A DNA stretch of 6,094 bases, taken from the NCBI GenBank assembly GCA_040509055.1, contig JBEVLT010000125.1:1-6094 (forward strand), given 5' to 3'. Both the position numbers and the translations under genes were made by a program. Within the stretch, counting starts at the first letter, position 1. Each line of letters opens with the position of its first letter. Source of the DNA: JAJKIP01 sp040509055. GTDB taxonomy: Bacteria; Bacteroidota; Bacteroidia; Chitinophagales; Chitinophagaceae. The notes below the pieces were generated by a model. It had not been told where the DNA came from. It ran no database searches and saw only the letters and a program-made list of their open reading frames with translations. Positions 1-5,676 of this stretch are shown piece by piece.

Positions 1-1
1 C

Positions 2-1006
2 CTGGATACCACGCTCAGCACCGAAGGCGTATGGGTGATCGTACCACACCTGAAACCCAATACCCCATCCGAAGAAATCCCTGCACAACAGCAAAAACTG
101 CTGCAGGACCTTTTCAATTATTTTACCATCAACCGGTATATCTTCTGGTATTATACACCCATGGCCCTGTCCATCGGTCAGCCTTTCTCCCCGGAGCTGG
201 TCATCTATGATTGTATGGATGAATTATCGGCCTTCCGTCATGCGCCGGCTGAGCTGAAACAAAGAGAGGCTGAATTGTTTGCCCGGGCTAATCTTGTATT
301 CACCGGCGGCCATAGCCTGTATGAAGCCAAAAAAGGCAAGCACCCGGACCTACACGCTTTTCCCAGCAGCATCGAAAAGAAACACTTCAGCAAAGCCCGG
401 TCCTTTTTCATCGACCCGGCCGATCAATTTTCCATTCCCCATCCGCGCATCGGTTTCTTTGGCGTCATAGACGAGCGAATGGATATTGGGCTGCTGGACA
501 AGGTGGCACTTCTACGTCCTGACTGGCATCTCGTTATCCTCGGGCCCGTCGTAAAGATCGACCCGGCTACGCTGCCTGCACATGACAATATTCATTACCT
601 GGGGGGGAAAACGTATGAAGAGCTGCCTGCTTACCTGGCTGGCTGGGATGTGGCCATGATGCCCTTTGCCATGAATGAATCTACCCGGTACATCAGCCCC
701 ACCAAAACACCGGAATACCTGGCCGGTGGCAAGCCGGTGGTATCCACTCCCATACGGGATGTGATCAGCCCGTATGGCAACAATAACCTGGTCGCTATCG
801 CCGGCACCCCGGAAGAGTTTGTACAGGCTATCGAAAAAGCGCTGAACATGGAAGACCGTGCTGCCTGGCTCAAAGCCGTAGATGCATTTCTGGAGAACAA
901 TTCATGGGACAGCACCGTTGAAAAAATGATGTTTCTCATCAATACAAAACTGGACACAAAACAAAGCAACCATCTTTTAACAGAAAAGGAGAACATGTAT
1001 GTTTGA
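2..1006 (+). CDS. GT-B glycosyltransferase (GT4-like), 5'-truncated by window edge
   Basis: The reading frame is open from base 2 without a stop, so the gene begins outside the window; the in-frame GTG at 35 is not a convincing start. 334 residues are visible. The sequence resembles a bacterial group annotated as 'glycosyltransferase family 1 protein'. Landmarks are YYTPMAL and YDCMDELSAF in the N-terminal domain, then VFTGGHSLYEAK and AFPSSI. The C-terminal Rossmann domain starts near RIGFFGVID and ends in the donor-binding stretch KTPEYLAGGKPVVSTP, with its glutamate at bases 713-715. Roughly the first 60-80 residues of the family are missing, where such proteins carry their first beta strand and acceptor-side residues. 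No signal peptide or membrane segment is visible, so it probably acts at the inner membrane face or in the cytosol. It ends 8 bp inside glf, implying translational coupling. Family assignment is by recognition; donor and acceptor are unknown, and UDP-galactofuranose as donor is only inferred from the neighbour. Confidence 0.9.
   Translation: MDTTLSTEGVWVIVPHLKPNTPSEEIPAQQQKLLQDLFNYFTINRYIFWYYTPMALSIGQPFSPELVIYDCMDELSAFRHAPAELKQREAELFARANLVFTGGHSLYEAKKGKHPDLHAFPSSIEKKHFSKARSFFIDPADQFSIPHPRIGFFGVIDERMDIGLLDKVALLRPDWHLVILGPVVKIDPATLPAHDNIHYLGGKTYEELPAYLAGWDVAMMPFAMNESTRYISPTKTPEYLAGGKPVVSTPIRDVISPYGNNNLVAIAGTPEEFVQAIEKALNMEDRAAWLKAVDAFLENNSWDSTVEKMMFLINTKLDTKQSNHLLTEKENMYV
984..991 (+). promoter_or_regulatory. 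Ribosome binding site of glf
   Basis: AAAAGGAG lies 7 bases before the ATG at 999 and inside the end of the upstream glycosyltransferase gene. It supports 999 as the glf start, which also places the FAD-binding glycine motif at its usual distance from the N-terminus. A clear purine-rich site is notable because Bacteroidota often lack them. Confidence 0.6.
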
Positions 1007-2138
1007 TTATTTAATCGTAGGAGCCGGCTTTGCCGGATCCGTGCTGGCAGAACGCCTGGCCAGCCAGGCAGGAAAAAAGGTGCTGATCGTGGATAAGCGA
1101 AGCCATATCGGCGGTAATACATACGACTATTACAACAAAGACGGGATACTGGTACACAAGTACGGCCCGCATATTTTCCATACCAACGCCAAGGAAATAT
1201 ACGATTACCTTGGCCAGTTTACTCCCTGGCGCCCCTACGAGCACCGCGTGCTGGCCAGCGTAGACGGGATGCTGGTGCCGATCCCGATCAACCTCAATAC
1301 GATCAATGCCCTGTATGGACTGCAGCTCTCTGCTGACCAGGTAGAAGATTTCCTGCGGTCCAAAGCAGAGCACAAAGACCGCATCACTACTTCAGAAGAC
1401 GTGGTGGTAAGCAAGGTAGGCCGTGAACTGTATGAAAAATTTTTCAGGGGCTATACCCGCAAGCAATGGGGTCTGGACCCTTCGGAGCTGGATGCATCGG
1501 TAACCGCCCGCATTCCTGTACGCAGCAACCGCGACGACCGCTATTTTACCGATACCTACCAGGGGATGCCGCTGCATGGCTATACACGCATGTTCGAGAG
1601 CATGCTGTCGCACCCCAATATCAAGGTGATGCTGAACACGGATTATAAAGAGATCCAGGACCTGCTGCCCTTCCGGGAAATGATCTATACCGGGCCCATC
1701 GATTATTATTTCGATTACTGCTATGGCAAGCTGCCCTACCGGTCCATCGAATTCAAATTTGAAACGATAGAGTCCGGCACCCATCAACCTACCGGTACAG
1801 TGAACTACCCTAACGAGCATCCCTATACCCGTACTACCGAATTCAAATACCTCACCGGTCAGCAGCATTCCAAGACGACGATCGTATACGAATATCCCAA
1901 AGCAGAAGGAGACCCGTATTACCCGGTGCCCCGGCCGGAGAATGCAGAGCTATACAAAAGATACCAGACCCTTGCCGCCGGCCTGAAAAAGGTACACTTC
2001 ACCGGCCGCCTCGGCACTTATAAATATTACAATATGGACCAGGTGGTAGCGCAGTCGCTTACTTTGTTCAGGAAGATCAATTCGCAGGAAACCGAACCCC
2101 ATGTCAACGGACACAAAGTATCCATCCTCCAGGCCTGA
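999..2138 (+). CDS. glf: UDP-galactopyranose mutase
   Basis: Flavoenzyme that interconverts UDP-galactopyranose and UDP-galactofuranose, the donor for galactofuranose in surface glycans; cytoplasmic. 379 residues is normal for bacterial Glf. Visible features in order: FAD dinucleotide-binding motif VGAGFAG (residues 7-13); GGNTYD (38-43); GPHIFHT (56-62), the His-containing loop near the flavin; YTRKQWG (152-158), with the substrate-stacking Trp157; the arginine of RIPVR (175); YTRTTE (276-281), with Arg278; YYPVP (307-311); and GRLGTYKYYNMDQ (336-348), the C-terminal FAD/substrate segment. The arginines on both sides of the diphosphate site (175, 278, 337) are retained, so it should be active. 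The ATG at 999 has a good ribosome binding site and overlaps the preceding gene by 8 bp; the 3' end overlaps the next gene by 38 bp. The identification is firm; that the product feeds the neighbouring glycosyltransferase is inference. Confidence 0.96.
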   Translation: MFDYLIVGAGFAGSVLAERLASQAGKKVLIVDKRSHIGGNTYDYYNKDGILVHKYGPHIFHTNAKEIYDYLGQFTPWRPYEHRVLASVDGMLVPIPINLNTINALYGLQLSADQVEDFLRSKAEHKDRITTSEDVVVSKVGRELYEKFFRGYTRKQWGLDPSELDASVTARIPVRSNRDDRYFTDTYQGMPLHGYTRMFESMLSHPNIKVMLNTDYKEIQDLLPFREMIYTGPIDYYFDYCYGKLPYRSIEFKFETIESGTHQPTGTVNYPNEHPYTRTTEFKYLTGQQHSKTTIVYEYPKAEGDPYYPVPRPENAELYKRYQTLAAGLKKVHFTGRLGTYKYYNMDQVVAQSLTLFRKINSQETEPHVNGHKVSILQA

Positions 2139-4257
2139 GGTCTGGGGCGGTATCGAATGTACGATCAACAGGGTACAGGATCATTTCCGCGATCAGCTGC
2201 AGGATGCCGGTCATTACACGCAGCCCGGCGATATTGCCCGGTTTGCTGCACTGGGCATCCGCAGGCTGCGGTATCCCGTACTATGGGAGCGTCATCAGCC
2301 GCTGGCCGGCCAACCCATTGACTGGGCATGGACGTCACGGCAGCTGGATGAGATACGCTCCTGCGGCATCGCTCCCATCGCAGGATTATTGCATCATGGC
2401 AGCGGGCCCGCTCATACCGATCTGCTTGATAAGGAATTTTCCGTCAAGCTCGCCGGCTATGCCGCCCTCGTAGCAGCCCGGTTTCCCTGGCTGGAATATT
2501 ATACGCCGGTCAATGAACCGCTCACCACAGCCCGCTTCAGCGGGCTGTATGGCTTGTGGTACCCCCACAAGCAGGACAACAGGAGCTTTTTGCAGATGCT
2601 GATCAACCAGGTAAAAGGAACCGTGCTTTCCATGCAGGCGATCCGCCGGATCAATCCCGCTGCCAGGCTGGTGCAGACCGAAGATCTCTCAAAGGTCCAC
2701 AGTACGCCCCTGCTGGCCTACCAGGCTGCGTATGAGAACGAACGGCGCTGGCTCACCAACGATCTGCTATGCGGCAGGGTCGACGACAGCCATTATTTCT
2801 ATCCTTATTTTATCGGGGCAGGTATCACCAGCACCGAACTGCAATTCTTTCTTGACAATACGTGTCCGCCCGATATCATCGGATTCAACTACTACGTTAC
2901 TTCCGAACGGTACCTTGACGAACGGACGGAAAATTATCCTTCCTGCACGCATGGCGGGAACGGAACACACCTGTACGCAGATACAGAGGCGGTACGGGCG
3001 ACGGAACCAGCAGGCTTTGCAGACCTGGTGCAGGAAGCCTGGCATCGTTACGGTATACCCATGGCCATTACCGAATGCCACCTGAACTGTACACGTGAAG
3101 AGCAGCTGCGGTGGTTCCGGGAGATCTGGGATGCGGCCTGCGGGCTCAATGAGCGAGGGATCACGGTACTGGCCGTAACGGCATGGGCCCTGCTGGGTTC
3201 GTATGACTGGGATAGCCTGCTCACCTGCAACAACGGGCATTATGAGCCGGGCGTATTTGACATACGCACCCCCACAAGACGGCCTACGGCAGTGGCAAGA
3301 CTGGTACACAGCCTCGCAACCGGCGGCGTATACGATCATCCCCTGCTGCCGGAAAAAGGCTGGTGGCACAAATGCCGCAGTTCCGCAACAAATATGAACG
3401 ACCCTGCTATACAAAAGGCTCCGCCCCTGCTGATCACGGGACGCAATGGCACGCTTGGCCAGGCCTTCATCAAAATATGCGAGCGCCGCTCCGTACCGTA
3501 TGTGGCCCTGACGCACCAGGAGCTGGATATCGTAAACGACACATCTATCGACCAGGCCATCGATACCTGGAGACCATGGGCCGTGATCAATACAGCCGGC
3601 TATGTGCGCGTGGATGATGCAGAAACGGATAGCGACGAATGTTTTGCCGTAAATGCCACGGGACCGGGGCTGCTTGCTGCTGCATGCCGCCGGAAGGGTC
3701 TTCGCTTCATGTCCTTCTCATCGGATCTTGTATTTGACGGATCTAAAAACACGCCGTACCACGAAGCCGATCATGTGAACCCCCTGAATATCTATGGCGC
3801 CAGCAAGGCGAAAGGAGAACAAAAGATACAGGCCGCCGACGCCTCTGCGCTGATCATCCGTACCAGCGCCTTCTTCGGGCCCTGGGACCGGTACAACTTT
3901 GCTTATCATGTATTGCAAACGCTGCAAAACAACGAAGCGTTGCATGTATCCGGCGACGTGATGGTGTCTCCGACTTATGTGCCCGACCTGGCCAATACCG
4001 CGCTGGACCTGCTGATCGACGAAGAAGAAGGCATCTGGCATCTTTCCAACGAGGGCATGCTGACCTGGGCCGACTTTGCCAGGAACATTGCAGAACAGGG
4101 CGGCTGCACGGCAGGCAACCTGGTAACAGGAACGCTGGAAGAGATGGGCTGGAAAGCCAAACGCCCCCTTTACAGCGTGCTCGAAAGTGCGAAAGGGGTC
4201 AGGTTGCCGTCACTGGATAATGCGCTGCACCGGTATTTCCGGGAACGAATGTTATAA
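2101..4257 (+). CDS. Fusion: GH1-like glycosidase domain + RmlD-like sugar-nucleotide reductase
   Basis: 718 residues in two domains. Residues about 14-425 form a GH1-like TIM barrel: WGGIEC near the N-terminus (15-20), LRYPVLW with Arg57, the strand-end histidines of LLHHG (98-99), YTPVNEP (134-140) with candidate acid/base Glu139, GFNYY (261-265), AITEC with candidate nucleophile Glu325, and AWALLGSYDWDSLL (361-374). A short linker (about 426-440) leads to an RmlD-like short-chain reductase (441-718): TGRNGTLG (446-453) as the GxxGxxG NAD(P) site, NTAGYVRVDDAE (497-508), SSDLVFDG (540-547), the catalytic pair YGASK (Tyr565, Lys569), and the RPLYSVL tail (688-694) typical of dTDP-4-dehydrorhamnose reductases. 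Both halves are full length with their catalytic residues. The second would reduce a 4-keto nucleotide sugar; the substrate of the first is unknown. No signal peptide, so cytoplasmic. AGGAA at 2086-2090 precedes the ATG at 2101, the only good start before the first motif; it overlaps glf by 38 bp. No rmlA, B or C lies in the window, so a dTDP-rhamnose role is not proven. Confidence 0.9.
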   Translation: MSTDTKYPSSRPEVWGGIECTINRVQDHFRDQLQDAGHYTQPGDIARFAALGIRRLRYPVLWERHQPLAGQPIDWAWTSRQLDEIRSCGIAPIAGLLHHGSGPAHTDLLDKEFSVKLAGYAALVAARFPWLEYYTPVNEPLTTARFSGLYGLWYPHKQDNRSFLQMLINQVKGTVLSMQAIRRINPAARLVQTEDLSKVHSTPLLAYQAAYENERRWLTNDLLCGRVDDSHYFYPYFIGAGITSTELQFFLDNTCPPDIIGFNYYVTSERYLDERTENYPSCTHGGNGTHLYADTEAVRATEPAGFADLVQEAWHRYGIPMAITECHLNCTREEQLRWFREIWDAACGLNERGITVLAVTAWALLGSYDWDSLLTCNNGHYEPGVFDIRTPTRRPTAVARLVHSLATGGVYDHPLLPEKGWWHKCRSSATNMNDPAIQKAPPLLITGRNGTLGQAFIKICERRSVPYVALTHQELDIVNDTSIDQAIDTWRPWAVINTAGYVRVDDAETDSDECFAVNATGPGLLAAACRRKGLRFMSFSSDLVFDGSKNTPYHEADHVNPLNIYGASKAKGEQKIQAADASALIIRTSAFFGPWDRYNFAYHVLQTLQNNEALHVSGDVMVSPTYVPDLANTALDLLIDEEEGIWHLSNEGMLTWADFARNIAEQGGCTAGNLVTGTLEEMGWKAKRPLYSVLESAKGVRLPSLDNALHRYFRERML

Positions 4258-4266
4258 AACATTGTA

Positions 4267-5475
4267 ATGGGAGGAAATAAATTCATGTTTGCGACGGGTA
4301 TCGAAAACAGCTACCCGATGATCAGGTTGCCCGACGGTACCAGCAAGCGGGTGGATGAAATGGAAAAGACAGGCCACTACGAACGCTGGGAAGAAGATTT
4401 CAACCTCGTAAAGGAGACCGGCATCGAATTCCTGCGGTATGGACCACCGTACTACAAAACACACCTGGGCCCCGGCAAGTACGACTGGACCTTTACCGAC
4501 GCCACCTTCAACCGGCTGAAGGAACTGCGCATCACTCCGATCGTGGACCTCTGCCATTTCGGGGTACCGGACTGGCTCGATAATTTTCAAAACCCGGATT
4601 TCCCTGAGCATTTTGCCGAATACGCCGGCGCTTTTGCCAGCCGGTTTCCCGACCTGCAGCTCTATACACCCATCAACGAGATATTTATCGCTGCCATGTT
4701 CTCGGCGCAATACGGCTGGTGGAACGAGCGGCTGCAATCGGACCAGGCATTTGTAACAGCACTGAAGCACCTGTGCAAAGCCAACGTAATGGCCATGCAT
4801 GCCATCCTGAAGGTGCAGCCCAATGCTTCGTTTATCCAAAGCGAATCCTCCGAATATTTTCATGCCATGGATCCGCAGGCAGCGCCGCTGGCCCGGTTCC
4901 TCAACCAGAAACGCTTTCTTTCGCTCGACCTCACCTACGGCTATCCCCTGAATGTAACCATGTATGAATACCTGTTGAAAAACGGGATGACAAGAGAGGA
5001 ATACTACTGGTTTACGCAAAACCAGGTAAAAGCAAGCTGTATCATGGGCAATGATTACTATGTGACCAACGAACACCTTGTTTTCCCGGACGGTCATACA
5101 CAGGCGGCCGGCGAGATCTTCGGCTACTATGTCATCACCAGCCAGTATTACCGGAGGTACAAGCTGCCGATCATGCATACGGAAACGAATATTAAAATGC
5201 CTGCCTGCAAAGAATGGCTGCTGAAGCAATGGGCGAATGTGCACCGGCTGAAGTACGATGGCATTCCGATCATCGGCTTTACCTGGTACAGCCTGCTGCA
5301 CCAGGTAGACTGGGACTCTGCGCTGCGCAACGATGCGGGTATTGTAAATGAGCTGGGCTTGTACGACCTGGACCGGAAGATCATGCCGGTAGGTGAAGCA
5401 TACAAAAAGCTGATCGAAAACTGGAAGGATATACTGAATATAGAAAGCTTCGGGCTGGTATTTGACAACTGGTGA
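4267..5475 (+). CDS. Stand-alone GH1-like glycosidase, divergent paralogue of the preceding GH1 domain
   Basis: 402 residues from ATG 4267 (396 from ATG 4285, which has the better ribosome binding site). A single GH1-like TIM barrel follows the same order of landmarks as the GH1 half of the upstream fusion: FMFATGIEN (6-14), comparable to the GH1 N-terminal FxFG...E signature; FLRYGP with Arg57; LCHFG with His97; YTPINE (133-138) with candidate acid/base Glu138; GNDYY (261-265); MHTETN (303-308) with candidate nucleophile Glu306; and GFTWYSLLHQVDWD (337-350). Differences from classical GH1 are visible: the proline after the acid/base glutamate is Ile139, the nucleophile loop is TETN instead of TENG, and the usual Asn before the paired tyrosines is Asp263. 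No signal peptide or membrane segment is seen, so it should be cytoplasmic. It starts 9 bp (or 27 bp) after the fusion gene and is probably co-transcribed with it. It may be a retaining beta-glycosidase or transglycosidase, but the substrate cannot be told. Close homologues are usually named only 'family 1 glycosylhydrolase' or 'beta-glucosidase-like'. Confidence 0.87.
   Translation: MGGNKFMFATGIENSYPMIRLPDGTSKRVDEMEKTGHYERWEEDFNLVKETGIEFLRYGPPYYKTHLGPGKYDWTFTDATFNRLKELRITPIVDLCHFGVPDWLDNFQNPDFPEHFAEYAGAFASRFPDLQLYTPINEIFIAAMFSAQYGWWNERLQSDQAFVTALKHLCKANVMAMHAILKVQPNASFIQSESSEYFHAMDPQAAPLARFLNQKRFLSLDLTYGYPLNVTMYEYLLKNGMTREEYYWFTQNQVKASCIMGNDYYVTNEHLVFPDGHTQAAGEIFGYYVITSQYYRRYKLPIMHTETNIKMPACKEWLLKQWANVHRLKYDGIPIIGFTWYSLLHQVDWDSALRNDAGIVNELGLYDLDRKIMPVGEAYKKLIENWKDILNIESFGLVFDNW
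4269..4275 (+). promoter_or_regulatory. Strong Shine-Dalgarno site that may set the start of the second GH1-like gene
   Basis: GGGAGGA sits inside codons 1-3 of the longest frame (ATG 4267) and ends 9 bases before an in-frame ATG at 4285. Its spacing suits initiation at 4285, whereas ATG 4267 has only an A/T-rich leader with no purine-rich site. The start at 4285 may therefore be the used one, giving a protein that begins MFATGIEN and is six residues shorter. Bacteroidota can initiate without such a site, so this is suggestive only. Confidence 0.45.
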
Positions 5476-5676
5476 TCAGCGCACAAAAACCACGTCTTGC
5501 CTGATAATATCTGCGGTGAAGAAAGCAAACAGCTCGGATGCAGTTAACGCTCCCTCCTCCTCGCCGGAATCCGAAGCTCGTTCATCAGAGGGTTTTTCCG
5601 TAAAAGACAGTACTGCATTGATGCTTTCCTGCGCGGCATCCAGGGCAAGGTTGATCTCAGTTATCATCTTTCTCAT
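5476..5676 (-). CDS. Small acidic hypothetical protein
   Basis: 66-residue ORF that I do not recognise. It begins MRKMITEINLALDAAQESI, a likely amphipathic helix, continues through a very acidic, Ser/Glu-rich middle (around DSGEEEG), and ends in a more hydrophobic segment (ELFAFFTADIIRQ) and VFVR. No signal peptide or membrane helix. Codon choice (CTG, GCC, GAA, ATC) resembles the operon, and this frame looks more protein-like than the serine-rich + strand frame opposite it; those are the reasons for preferring it. No convincing Shine-Dalgarno site precedes ATG 5676; an alternative in-frame ATG at 5667 follows AGAAAG. Its stop codon directly abuts that of the GH1-like gene, a convergent arrangement with no intergenic space. 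It may be a genuine small gene or a chance frame; no function is proposed. Confidence 0.45.
   Translation of the reverse strand: MRKMITEINLALDAAQESINAVLSFTEKPSDERASDSGEEEGALTASELFAFFTADIIRQDVVFVR

Noticed and set aside
35..37. GTG as the true start of the glycosyltransferase
   Set aside because: The frame stays open to base 2 with family-like sequence (TLSTEGVWV) before it, and the family's N-terminal domain is otherwise missing.
2767..3516. Minus-strand open frame (249 codons) opposite the fusion gene
   Set aside because: It spans the domain boundary of a well-supported + strand protein and has no protein-like motif; antisense shadow.
4252..5301. Long minus-strand open frame (349 codons) opposite the second GH1-like gene
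   Set aside because: The + strand frame carries clear GH1 motifs; the opposite frame has no recognisable domain and arises from codon bias of the real gene.
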